A DNA stretch of 64,000 nucleotides, taken from the NCBI GenBank assembly GCA_942493145.1, contig OW818679.1, forward strand, positions 2,604,001-2,668,000. The letters are read 5' to 3'. The translations under genes were made by a program, and so were the position numbers. This document shows positions 34,460 to 43,481 of this stretch, in pieces. The stretch is from ENR-C20 sp942493145. GTDB lineage: Bacteria; Bacillota; Clostridia; Acetivibrionales; DTU013. The notes under the pieces are model-generated. The model searched no databases, had not been told where the DNA came from, and was given only the letters and a program-made list of their open reading frames with translations. Each line of letters starts with the position of its first letter. The stretch's first letter is position 1.

Positions 34460-35170
34460 TATTTGTCCATTTTCCAGAACGGTCATGCCATTTCTGTAAA
34501 AAAGCTTTTCGACTAAATCCTTTCCAAACTCTTTCTCCACAATTTTAGCTGCACTGTTCAGCTTTGGTGAACGGCTTTCACAGGTGTGAGCATCAGATGC
34601 CACGAAATGAACCAGACCTGCCTTAATTAATTTTAAGGCAATCTTTTGAATCTTCCTTCCATAAAGCCCTGTTATACTGCCGGAATTCACCTGCAACAAT
34701 ATACCCCTGTTTACAAATTCCTGTAATATTTCCGGCTTCTCAGCTATTTCCCTGTTGCGCTCGGGATGGGCTATAATCGGAACCAGCTCACGGAGTTGAA
34801 GATTGTAAAATACATTGTTTGTATATATAGGGATATTCATTGCTGGAAATTCAACAAGTAAATATGAAGAGTTATTAATTGCAGTAATATCGCCATTATC
34901 ATAAAGTGCAGGTATATCGGGGCTTATAAAAACCTCGTTCCCAGGAAAAATATGTATGTTTATACCTTGGTCAGAGGCCATTTGTTGTAATTCACCACAT
35001 ATTTTTTTCACCTTTGTATTACTTTTATATCCACTAATAAAATGAGGTGTGGCAGCTATGTGAGTTGTTCCGTCCTCAGCAGCAAGCCTCAACATTTCAA
35101 TTGCAGTTGCAGCATCTACTGCTCCATCATCTATTCCATATAATATATGAGAGTGGATATCAACGAACAA
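34454..35170 (-). CDS. CpsB/YwqE-like tyrosine phosphatase (PHP fold)
   Basis: 238 residues. The N-terminal metal-binding motif is VDIHSHILYGIDDGA, further metal ligands are in TPHF, IIAHPERN and SDAHTCESRSP. CpsB-type enzymes remove phosphate from the Tyr-rich tail of the capsule kinase and so tune polysaccharide length and amount. The start is TTG, which follows a strong GGAGG site (GCGGAGG) 8 bases upstream; no ATG fits. It follows the Wzz/kinase gene by 36 bases and is the last gene of this operon on the minus strand. It is convergent with the second RiPP precursor gene, whose terminator overlaps its 3' end. Confidence 0.93.
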   Translation of the reverse strand: MFVDIHSHILYGIDDGAVDAATAIEMLRLAAEDGTTHIAATPHFISGYKSNTKVKKICGELQQMASDQGINIHIFPGNEVFISPDIPALYDNGDITAINNSSYLLVEFPAMNIPIYTNNVFYNLQLRELVPIIAHPERNREIAEKPEILQEFVNRGILLQVNSGSITGLYGRKIQKIALKLIKAGLVHFVASDAHTCESRSPKLNSAAKIVEKEFGKDLVEKLFYRNGMTVLENGQIK

Positions 35171-35206
35171 AAGTCTTACCTCCGCGTCACCTTATTCGGG
35201 GTACTT

Positions 35207-36754
35207 TTAGTTACTTGATTTTTCGGGGATTCCCGGATTTTTGGGGTTTATTGTTTCTTGAGAGTTAACGGATTTTTCGGTATCATCCAGTACGTTGTTA
35301 AAATTCTTATGCATTTCTAATATATTCAAATCATTATGCTTTCTGTTTTTACGCCATTTTCCAGTTTTATCTTCGCCATAATAGTAATACTGACTATTGT
35401 AATAGCTTTTATTAGCCGATTTATCAAGCTTGTTTAATACTACTCCTATTTTATTGGCATTTACCTTGTCAAGTAAATCATTTGCCCTTTGAATAGCGCC
35501 AATCTTCGCATTCCCTGATGATACCACCAAAATAGTACCGTCACAATATGTTGATATAATAGCTGCATCAGTTACATTGCCTATGGGAGGAGCATCAAAA
35601 AATACCAGGTCATAATCATCCCTTACCTGCTCAACAAAATGCTTCATGGAATTGGAGGATAGTAATTCTGAAGGATTTGGAGGTATAACCCCGCATGACA
35701 TTATATCGAGATTTTCAATATCACTTATACGTATGAACTTCTTATATTCAATTTTCTCGGTGCCATTATGTAAAACCAGGTAATTGGTAAGACCTCTTCT
35801 GTCAGGGAATCCGAATATATCTTGTATTGTTGGCTTCCTTAAATCTGTATCAATGAGCAGTACTCTGTTGCCTGCTTGGGCAAAAGCAACTGCCAGGTTG
35901 ATTATAGTGGTGGATTTCCCTTCCATAGGGCTTGAACTGGTCACAACAAATGTTTTAAGCTGTTTGTCAAAGCTTGAATACTGTATGTTGGTCCTCAAAA
36001 CCCTGTATGCTTCTGAAATGGGTGATTTAGGATTTGCATGCAGTATGACTGTTTTGCTCTTACCTTTTTTAAGACCTTTAATGAGTTTCTGGAATCTTGG
36101 TATTGCGCCGATAACAGGAAGTCCGATATGCTTTTGTACATCATCAGGTGTCTTAATAGTATCATCCAGATAAAAAATAAGAAAAGCAATAGCCGCTCCC
36201 AGAATCAGACCTAGTAATGTACCAATTTGTGTATTTCTTGTATTATTAGGTGAAATGGGATAATTTGGTATTTCGGCTCTATCAATAATCTGCACGTTTT
36301 CCAACTGCATTATCTGAATGATCTTTTGCTGCAAGACTTCTGCTACAGTATTGGCAATGTCCATAGCCATTCTGGGATCTGTGTCATTTACAGATATTAT
36401 TATAACCCTGGTGTCATTCTTCTTATCTATATTAATCTTTGCAGCCATTGAGCCAGGGTTCATTCCTTCTATTCCCATTTTCCTGATTACCTCAGAGGCT
36501 ACCTGCTTGCTTTTGGCAATCTCGCGGTAATCCATGATGACCTGTAATCCAAGACTTAGATCCTGCTGAGTAAGTGTATCGTTCTGATTGGCGCTTCTGC
36601 CAACATACATCGTAGTATATGATTGATAGACTGGAACAATATAATAATTGCTGTAAAGTGATGCTCCGGCGCCAAATAAAGCAGTACAAATAAACAGTAT
36701 CCACCATCTTTTCAGAAGTGCTTTGAATAATTCCTTTAAATCAATATCTGTCAT
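35207..36754 (-). CDS. Wzz-domain/BY-kinase fusion, capsule chain-length regulator
   Basis: 515 residues. The N-terminal Wzz domain has membrane helices at about residues 17-37 and 170-195. The cytoplasmic kinase has Walker A (SSSPMEGKSTTIINLAVAFA), Walker A' (VLLIDTDLRKP), Walker B (DLVFFDAPPIGNVTDA) and a Tyr-rich cluster near the end (YYNSQYYYYGED) as autophosphorylation site. In many Firmicutes these parts are separate proteins (CpsC and CpsD), here they are fused as in Wzc. It regulates length and export of the surface polysaccharide. The following gene encodes the matching phosphatase. Confidence 0.93.
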   Translation of the reverse strand: MTDIDLKELFKALLKRWWILFICTALFGAGASLYSNYYIVPVYQSYTTMYVGRSANQNDTLTQQDLSLGLQVIMDYREIAKSKQVASEVIRKMGIEGMNPGSMAAKINIDKKNDTRVIIISVNDTDPRMAMDIANTVAEVLQQKIIQIMQLENVQIIDRAEIPNYPISPNNTRNTQIGTLLGLILGAAIAFLIFYLDDTIKTPDDVQKHIGLPVIGAIPRFQKLIKGLKKGKSKTVILHANPKSPISEAYRVLRTNIQYSSFDKQLKTFVVTSSSPMEGKSTTIINLAVAFAQAGNRVLLIDTDLRKPTIQDIFGFPDRRGLTNYLVLHNGTEKIEYKKFIRISDIENLDIMSCGVIPPNPSELLSSNSMKHFVEQVRDDYDLVFFDAPPIGNVTDAAIISTYCDGTILVVSSGNAKIGAIQRANDLLDKVNANKIGVVLNKLDKSANKSYYNSQYYYYGEDKTGKWRKNRKHNDLNILEMHKNFNNVLDDTEKSVNSQETINPKNPGIPEKSSN

Positions 36755-36814
36755 CTTTAGTCTCCGTTTTTAATTAATATTTATAATTGGTTATACAATA
36801 CAAAACCAATCAAT

Positions 36815-36859
36815 ATAAAAACAGGATTCCCGAGCATAATTAATATAATCAGGAATCCT
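36815..36859 (-). terminator. Terminator after the small LPXTG gene
   Basis: On the minus strand AGGATTCCTGA faces TCGGGAATCCT around a loop of about 15 bases, followed by a U-rich run. It lies between the small surface-protein gene and the Wzz/kinase gene, so the downstream pair needs its own promoter or read-through. Confidence 0.75.
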
Positions 36860-36892
36860 CCAATCTATCGGAGTTATTATTTATTCTGAGTA

Positions 36893-37162
36893 TTATTTGC
36901 CTGCAGGTGATTTTCTGGGCTTAAATGCTATTATTCCAGCCGCTAAAATGAGTAGAGCACCCACTGCATAAAAAGCCTCTGCAGGTATTCCCCCAGTTTT
37001 GGGCAAAGCCGTTGTTACTGCTGCAGCCCCAGGCAAACCTTCAAGTATCAACTCGTCTGCTTCATAAGTAATTATAATTACATCTACAGGAGCTGCAAAA
37101 CATACACCAGTCATGCTTATTATCAAAAAAACTAAAATTAATATGGAAATTATCTTTTTCAC
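36893..37162 (-). CDS. Small LPXTG-type surface peptide
   Basis: 89 residues. A signal peptide (to about residue 24, CFA) and the sorting signal LPKTGGIPA with hydrophobic helix and basic tail (KPRKSPAGK) are clear. Only about 30 residues lie between them (APVDVIIITYEADELILEGL and a few more), so the anchored product would be a peptide of about 30 residues. The start is probably GTG after AGAGGTG. It sits inside the polysaccharide cluster, next to the chain-length regulator and the ligase-like gene. A role as an attachment point for polysaccharide is conceivable but unproven. Confidence 0.85.
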   Translation of the reverse strand: MKKIISILILVFLIISMTGVCFAAPVDVIIITYEADELILEGLPGAAAVTTALPKTGGIPAEAFYAVGALLILAAGIIAFKPRKSPAGK

Positions 37163-37279
37163 AAGATGTCACCTCTTTCATGCTATAACTTCTAATTCTA
37201 TTATACCTATTTTTTTACAAAAATCAAGAAAAACATAGTATATTAGTAATAAAACAGTAGTTATCTGTATTGTTTTATA

Positions 37280-39352
37280 TTATTTTAAATCATCAATAAG
37301 TAATCTGGCTTTTCCCTCATATGTTTTATACTGGGGAGTTTTTATAGCAAATGTATTGTTGTAAGCACTCAGACACTTTAAAGCCATTTCCCTTGCTTTA
37401 TCTTTCTCCCCTGCTTCTATATAAAAATAAGCAGCTTCTAAATACCCTTCCGCAAGCAGTTCATAATTATTACTTTCCATCGGCTGATATTCAACCAGTT
37501 TTTCTATCTGTTCTAAGGATTGGATCGGCATACCACTATCCATATATGTCATCCCGAGTAATTCCCTATAGGCCGGATAATAACTATCAAGTGATACGCT
37601 TTTTTCAGACGAATTCAAAGCCAATTCCCTCCACTTTTTTAATTTACCTTTATCTGTTTCATGCTTAGCAAAATAATTATATAGTTTAGAAAGTTCAAAT
37701 GTATACTCAGGGTTAATTGGATCGAGCCGATAAGCTTCTTCATAATGCATCATGGATGCCTGGTAGTTCAAACCTTTTGAAAACTCCGTCCCCTTCTGTG
37801 CATTGTATGACGCCACTGTGTATAACCCATTAACAGAAAACATGGCAGAACAAATTATGATAAAAATTATTACAAACACTTTATTTGCAGTTGACATTAT
37901 CCCTTTTGTATTTTCTATTGTATTTTCCAATGAATGTTTTGAATTGTTGTAAATAGCTGCTCCTGCCATCAGCGCCCAGAATATCAATGCAATGGATGGA
38001 TAAGACAAGTCAAAATCAAAGGAGGAATGCAGGGCTAACCCAATGAACCCGCAAAAAAGACCGGAGATATGAATTCTAAGTTTTTTATCTACAGTCTTTA
38101 TATACGCCTTGATAAAATTAAATATAGCTGCTATCACCAGTGAAATATATGCTATAAAGCCAAATATCCCCGTCTCAATAAAAATATCAAAATAGTGATT
38201 ATGTACCTCTCTGGCAGTATAAAAATAATCCTGAACGCTTTGATAAAGGGAAATCCATCCATCCCCTCCAAGACCAGTTAACCAATTAGTTGATATCAGA
38301 CTAAGAGCATCTTTGTTATACTGTAATCTGCCAGAAATGTTTATATCATTGGGGTTTATTTTTGATAATCTATCGATTAGGTCCAGATTGACTAATCCTA
38401 CCAGTTTATCTCGATAAAGAAATGTTAAAGTTAATATAGTGATTCCAATCAAAGTGTTAATAATGATAGCAACCATACTAATGGTCTTATTTACCTGTTT
38501 ATTACCCATTAATTTTAAAAACAAATGAAAAAGCAATAATGCTGACAATGCTATAGTCATAGATACCAAAATCCATTTTATTGATGCAGTATGGTTTTCA
38601 GTTTTTACAGCAACAGAAAATCCATTAACTGCAGCAAACACAGGTAGTGACATACAAAGAAGCATCACTATGATTCTAATTTTTGTGCCTTTAGGTTGTA
38701 AAACAAGAAAGATTATTATAGCCAAAATACCAACAATAAACCCGCCCCGTGAACTTGTTAGCAGATATGCAAATATAATAGAATTTCCCGCAATTGCATA
38801 TAAGCTACGTAGTAAAATTTTGTCTGTTGCGTTAGATAGTGTTAACACAATTAGCAGACAAAATACAAAATATATTGATGCAGTATTAGCATACTGAAAT
38901 GTTGAGCATAGTCGATAACCAAAGTTATGTTGGAGAACTATTGAACCTGATAGATCTAATAAACCTAATGCTGAACATATGAATCCTGCTGTTGCAATGG
39001 CTGGTAATAAATATGCTGCCAATTGGTGTTTATTATCAATAAAATAATCATATAAAACTAAAGCAATAATTAGATAGAGTGAATATTGAAGCAAAGCCTC
39101 AATATTGTTTCGTATACTTACAGCATTAATAAAACCCAATAAATATGCAAGTAATAGTATAATTCCTGGTATTATCAACATATTATTAATAACAAATTTT
39201 TCTGAGTTTTTCAATTTGTTAAATAAGTAAACCAAAGTCAATCCTACAAGAGCTGTAGAAAATATATTCGCTTCAAAATCGAAAAAAAGCCCTTTAAAAA
39301 GAGATGATATTGATATTAAAACAATAATACCGATTACTGATATTCTTTTCAC
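37280..39352 (-). CDS. O-antigen-ligase/polymerase-like membrane protein with TPR tail
   Basis: 690 residues. About 12 membrane helices include the Wzy_C/O-antigen ligase signature (REVHNHYFDIFIETGIFGFI). After the last helix (about residue 490), a soluble part contains TPR-like repeats (QASMMHYEEAYRLDPINPEY, then YQPMESNNYELLAEGYLEAA). Such proteins link or polymerise glycans at the outer face of the membrane, and in Gram-positive bacteria they may attach polysaccharide to a wall acceptor. The start is GTG after CGAGGTG. It is separated from the small LPXTG gene by about 120 bases. Confidence 0.82.
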   Translation of the reverse strand: MKRISVIGIIVLISISSLFKGLFFDFEANIFSTALVGLTLVYLFNKLKNSEKFVINNMLIIPGIILLLAYLLGFINAVSIRNNIEALLQYSLYLIIALVLYDYFIDNKHQLAAYLLPAIATAGFICSALGLLDLSGSIVLQHNFGYRLCSTFQYANTASIYFVFCLLIVLTLSNATDKILLRSLYAIAGNSIIFAYLLTSSRGGFIVGILAIIIFLVLQPKGTKIRIIVMLLCMSLPVFAAVNGFSVAVKTENHTASIKWILVSMTIALSALLLFHLFLKLMGNKQVNKTISMVAIIINTLIGITILTLTFLYRDKLVGLVNLDLIDRLSKINPNDINISGRLQYNKDALSLISTNWLTGLGGDGWISLYQSVQDYFYTAREVHNHYFDIFIETGIFGFIAYISLVIAAIFNFIKAYIKTVDKKLRIHISGLFCGFIGLALHSSFDFDLSYPSIALIFWALMAGAAIYNNSKHSLENTIENTKGIMSTANKVFVIIFIIICSAMFSVNGLYTVASYNAQKGTEFSKGLNYQASMMHYEEAYRLDPINPEYTFELSKLYNYFAKHETDKGKLKKWRELALNSSEKSVSLDSYYPAYRELLGMTYMDSGMPIQSLEQIEKLVEYQPMESNNYELLAEGYLEAAYFYIEAGEKDKAREMALKCLSAYNNTFAIKTPQYKTYEGKARLLIDDLK

Positions 39353-39382
39353 TATTTCACCTCGAAATAATTATTCAAATTG

Positions 39383-40606
39383 CTATAATCCTAACCTTCG
39401 GATAATTTTATACTGTTTTTCAGATTCTTCTTGTTCATTTGAAATATCGCCCAATAATCCTAAAGATTTTTCTGATTTTAAAAAAATACAACGAAATACT
39501 CTATATATCCATCCAAATGGAATTAGCCAGGGTCTATTTTTTATGAATGAATAGTATTTAATTTTGCTCATATCCTTGTAATTTGGGAAGAATATCTTTC
39601 TATATAAGTTTATCATCGCAAGTGTTTTTCTAAAACCATTAACTTCTACTTTGCTTTTTAAGAATTCATTTCGTAAAATTTTAGTATTTGGGTTTCTTTG
39701 AAAATATCCATATGTCCCAGCTGATAAGATATAATCACTTAAGTCCCTATAAAAGTCATCATCAAGCTTTGGAAGTTCATATGGAAATTTAACTTCAAAC
39801 CACATTTTGCATAGAATTAAAATGTTTTTCGTAAATAATACTAAATTTAATTTTTCAATTTCTCTATTTAAGTAATTCCAATCAAGACTATCCTTGAAAT
39901 ATATGAGATACATAGCTATATCCATAATCATACGAATACCACAACCTGATCCATTTAAATGTTTTGCTGTATGTATCAATATAAATAAAAGATGATATTC
40001 ATCATTGAGTTCATAAGTATAGACATTCGATTTTTGTATCACATGATTCCATGCCTCAGAAAAGTAAGAAACATAATCTACATTATTGGTTAAATTGTGA
40101 TACATAATTTGTGTATGGACTTCTATATGAACAGAGTTCTTTGTATAGTCCCAGACCTCCTCCTCCTTATGACCTGCAATATAACCCATATTTAGCATGA
40201 GTTTATCTGTCTTTTCTCTATCCTCATATTTTATTAGTATATCTATGTCACCCATAGTACGCATTTCTTTAGCTGGATAGTAATCTCTTATTATAAAACC
40301 TTTAATCAAAACATGAGGTATTTTAGCATTATCTAATGAATTTATAAGATTTTCCATTTCATATTCCTGTATTGAAGATCTTAATATCGTCAGAGCATAA
40401 TCTTGTGTCATTTTCTGTAATATATCAAGTTTTGGTTTATATATTTCTTCCAATTTATTCGCCATCGAATAAATTATTCCGCCAACAGAGTGAATCATAG
40501 CCAACTTTTGTACCTCGCACCAATCAATCTCAAGCTTTTGTACAGGCTCCTTCTGATTGATAAATGACGAAAGCAATGTTATGAAATATTTCGAATTATT
40601 ATCCAT
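39383..40606 (-). CDS. Nucleotidyltransferase family protein (NTP_transf_5 type)
   Basis: 407 residues from the ATG at 40606, which overlaps the stop of the flippase gene by ATGGATAA. The core motif is HVLIKGFIIRDYYPAKEMRT followed by MGDIDILI, typical of the nucleotidyltransferase-fold family with the GD-x-D active site. Related genes are found in capsule clusters and beside PqqD-like and HPrK-like genes in peptide clusters. What it transfers is not known. Here the HPrK-like and PqqD-like genes are 6-9 kb away, on the other strand. It is a member of the polysaccharide operon. Confidence 0.82.
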   Translation of the reverse strand: MDNNSKYFITLLSSFINQKEPVQKLEIDWCEVQKLAMIHSVGGIIYSMANKLEEIYKPKLDILQKMTQDYALTILRSSIQEYEMENLINSLDNAKIPHVLIKGFIIRDYYPAKEMRTMGDIDILIKYEDREKTDKLMLNMGYIAGHKEEEVWDYTKNSVHIEVHTQIMYHNLTNNVDYVSYFSEAWNHVIQKSNVYTYELNDEYHLLFILIHTAKHLNGSGCGIRMIMDIAMYLIYFKDSLDWNYLNREIEKLNLVLFTKNILILCKMWFEVKFPYELPKLDDDFYRDLSDYILSAGTYGYFQRNPNTKILRNEFLKSKVEVNGFRKTLAMINLYRKIFFPNYKDMSKIKYYSFIKNRPWLIPFGWIYRVFRCIFLKSEKSLGLLGDISNEQEESEKQYKIIRRLGL

Positions 40607-42155
40607 TACTAGAATCAACCCCTCTTTTGTTTACTACTTGTTTAAACAGACCTAGAAAGTACTTAAATTCTTCAGTTTTTTTAAATAAAATAAAGAATAT
40701 AATATTTGGAATAATTACAGTAATTATAAGTAAAATGAAAAATCTAAAAATTGTTATATCGTTGGCTATAATTATTTGATAAATTTCTAGCAAACCGATA
40801 GAAATAATAGCTAGCAAGAAAATTCTTTTAATATAATTTTTATAATATTCTTTCGGAAAAATCTTAAAGCCATGCTTAAAAATTATATAAGGATCATACC
40901 ATACATTTACCAAAATTTTTGATAATGTAGTCCCGAGTAAAACCCCAAGTAATCCCAAACTCTGAACTAATATCAATGAAATTACTATGTTTAACATGGC
41001 TGCTATAATAGGTCTATATTTACCCTGTACAAATAGACCCATTGTTGTTCTAAATGTCCATAATGAGCTTAATAATCCATCTATCAGAAAATTAGTGCCA
41101 ATAATAATAACAGCAATTAAGCTTAATGTATAATTATTACCAAGCCACAAAGTAATAAATGGATTTATGAGTATAATTAAACAAATTGTCGAAAATCCAT
41201 ACAACCAATAATTAATGAAATCAATTTTTTTAAAAAGTTCATAACTTTTTTCAGTTTTCTCTTTCGCAATAAAATTTCCTACACTTCCTGTTATTGCAGT
41301 AGCTAATTGAGATAATATCATTATCAACGAACCAGTGATTAAAGTATAATTAGAAAGTAACCCTACCCAATCAACACCAACCATTGCTGATATTATAATG
41401 TTATCTGTGCCATTTAACACTATATATCCAATATTAGATAAAACAAGTGCTTTAACATCTCCTTTTATTCTATTTAATTCTATCGAGGAAAGTATCTCAG
41501 AATTCTTCTCTTTTAAAAATGGATACATAATATTTACTTTTCTTGAAATGAAGACATTCTCAGCAATAGTTGATATAACCTGAATAAATAAAAATATAAT
41601 GAAATTTTGCAAAATAATTAAAATACCGATCTGTAGTAAAGCTTTTATAATAGAAAATATATATCTATATTGAGTATTTATATATGTTTTCTGATCTGCA
41701 ATTAATATTGATTTTTTATGCGCAAAAAAATAATAAGCTACTGAATTTATTAGATATAATAAATATATATATGTTAAGTTTTCTATATTAGTTTCATCTA
41801 AAATGATAAAATCCATAAATGGTATGATACTAATCCCAATTATTGCAACAATAAAACCGATGATTGTATATACTTTTTTATATAATTTAATTATTGCTTG
41901 TATTTTCTCTTTATTATTAAAAGCTAATGGTTTGTACATACTATAAACCATTACGTTCCCAAACCCAAGTTCTGCTAAAGATAATAAAGTAAGTATATTA
42001 GTAAATAAGCCGTTTACACCTAGATATTTAATACCTAAATATTTAATGAAAAAGGTCCTTACGATAAAATTTAGTAATAATGTTATTACTATTGAAATTA
42101 AACCATAAACTAAATTTCTCTTTGAATTATGCAATCTACTCGAATTTATCACCAA
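40599..42155 (-). CDS. Polysaccharide flippase (Wzx/MATE-like)
   Basis: 518 residues with about 12-14 membrane helices. The N-terminal NLVYGLISIVITLLLNFIVR and the FLGIKYLGVNGLFTNILTLL region match the Wzx/PST family of lipid-linked oligosaccharide flippases, as does the very high Ile and Leu content. It moves undecaprenyl-linked repeat units across the membrane. The start is a TTG or the next codon GTG after TAGGTG; the TTG is used here. The gene is very AT-rich, like its neighbours. Confidence 0.88.
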   Translation of the reverse strand: MVINSSRLHNSKRNLVYGLISIVITLLLNFIVRTFFIKYLGIKYLGVNGLFTNILTLLSLAELGFGNVMVYSMYKPLAFNNKEKIQAIIKLYKKVYTIIGFIVAIIGISIIPFMDFIILDETNIENLTYIYLLYLINSVAYYFFAHKKSILIADQKTYINTQYRYIFSIIKALLQIGILIILQNFIIFLFIQVISTIAENVFISRKVNIMYPFLKEKNSEILSSIELNRIKGDVKALVLSNIGYIVLNGTDNIIISAMVGVDWVGLLSNYTLITGSLIMILSQLATAITGSVGNFIAKEKTEKSYELFKKIDFINYWLYGFSTICLIILINPFITLWLGNNYTLSLIAVIIIGTNFLIDGLLSSLWTFRTTMGLFVQGKYRPIIAAMLNIVISLILVQSLGLLGVLLGTTLSKILVNVWYDPYIIFKHGFKIFPKEYYKNYIKRIFLLAIISIGLLEIYQIIIANDITIFRFFILLIITVIIPNIIFFILFKKTEEFKYFLGLFKQVVNKRGVDSSNG

Positions 42156-42235
42156 TTATTTCACCTATTCTTAAAAACTAAAATGGCATTAAATTAGAAA
42201 TTTTTTCATAAATTTGGATACCTACTATGCAAAAA

Positions 42236-43480
42236 TTAAGATATTAAGCTTTTAATTTTTCTTTTCAATATTGGAAAGATATGTGTTACCCTATACCTAA
42301 ATATGGCATTTTTGTGTTCCCTAATAAAATCATAATTTAAAAACCAATCAATAAATTCTTTTTCCTGTATTTTATCATATACTTCATTTATATTATCTTT
42401 TATTTGTGACCAATAAACTTGTTCACTTTTTACTGGGAATTTTTGAATATTTTCTTTAAAGTATTCTTGAAAATGGTCTTTTAGATTTTTATCAATATTA
42501 AAGGAAAATTTAGAAATATCCCCTCCTTCAACAATAATACCAAGAATTGTTCTAAAGCACTTTTCACAAGTACAACAATTTGAATCATTAAAAGAACATA
42601 CTCTAATTGGATATTGTTTATTAATTGATTTTTGATATTCAACAAGAATTTTAACTTTTTGTTGTCGTGTTAATTCATAACCATCATGTATTGTTCTTCC
42701 ATTTGTTGCAAAAGAAAATAGAATATCTGTCCTAGGGTCAGAACCCCACGCAATTTCATAACCAATTGTGTAGGAACTTGCTATGTAAATATTTCTAACC
42801 TTGTATTTATATGCCAAAACGGATGCAATAGATATAAATGCATTCCCATGCTGAAAACCACTCCACCAATCCTTCCCCAATTTCCTTTGATGTCTTTTGA
42901 ATTCTTTATTATTTACTAATGTTGCAAAGTTAGAGCGAACAAATTCAGCATGTATATTATTATTTTGTGAAAACTTTATAATATCCCGTTTATCAGCATC
43001 ATAAACTGGATTTTCAGAAACTTCTTCTTTATACCACCCTTGAATATTAATGAGTATTGGGTTGCTTTTTTTAATTCTTATAAATGTAGTATTAGCATCA
43101 ACACCACCACTAAATAATTGAATAGACTCTTTAACAGGTTCATATGTATTTACTGTGGTATTAGCAGGAATAATTGTACCTCTAAATTTATAAAGTGGAT
43201 ACATTTCCTGAAATGCATTCTTTATCTTGGGAATTGCATCGTAAAATGTTCTATCTATATCTGTTATCCACAAAATACTATCTGTTATCCAAATTAAAGG
43301 CATAATATTTGCCACAAAAGGTATTATCAATAAGCTATTTGGTATGTCAGAAATATCAACCTCATATTCGATGAATAACTGGTTATAATTAAGATACTTT
43401 TTTAATCCCTTAGATACTATAAAATAATAATCTACCCTATTCTTATTTATAATCATTTGATCCAGAATTATACTTTCCAT
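42236..43480 (-). CDS. PP-loop ATPase-like protein of unknown substrate
   Basis: 414 residues from the ATG at 43480, which follows AAAGGTGG; an upstream in-frame start lies within the previous gene. The motif LFSGGVDANTT is a PP-loop (SGGxDS-type) nucleotide-binding site like that of QueC and related N-type ATP pyrophosphatases. CCTCEKCFRT is a probable zinc site with Cys pairs. Such enzymes adenylate or thiolate a substrate, often in nucleoside or amino-sugar modification. Presence in a polysaccharide cluster beside a pyruvyl-transferase-like gene suggests an unusual sugar modification, but the substrate is unknown. Confidence 0.72.
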   Translation of the reverse strand: MESIILDQMIINKNRVDYYFIVSKGLKKYLNYNQLFIEYEVDISDIPNSLLIIPFVANIMPLIWITDSILWITDIDRTFYDAIPKIKNAFQEMYPLYKFRGTIIPANTTVNTYEPVKESIQLFSGGVDANTTFIRIKKSNPILINIQGWYKEEVSENPVYDADKRDIIKFSQNNNIHAEFVRSNFATLVNNKEFKRHQRKLGKDWWSGFQHGNAFISIASVLAYKYKVRNIYIASSYTIGYEIAWGSDPRTDILFSFATNGRTIHDGYELTRQQKVKILVEYQKSINKQYPIRVCSFNDSNCCTCEKCFRTILGIIVEGGDISKFSFNIDKNLKDHFQEYFKENIQKFPVKSEQVYWSQIKDNINEVYDKIQEKEFIDWFLNYDFIREHKNAIFRYRVTHIFPILKRKIKSLIS

Positions 43481-43481
43481 A

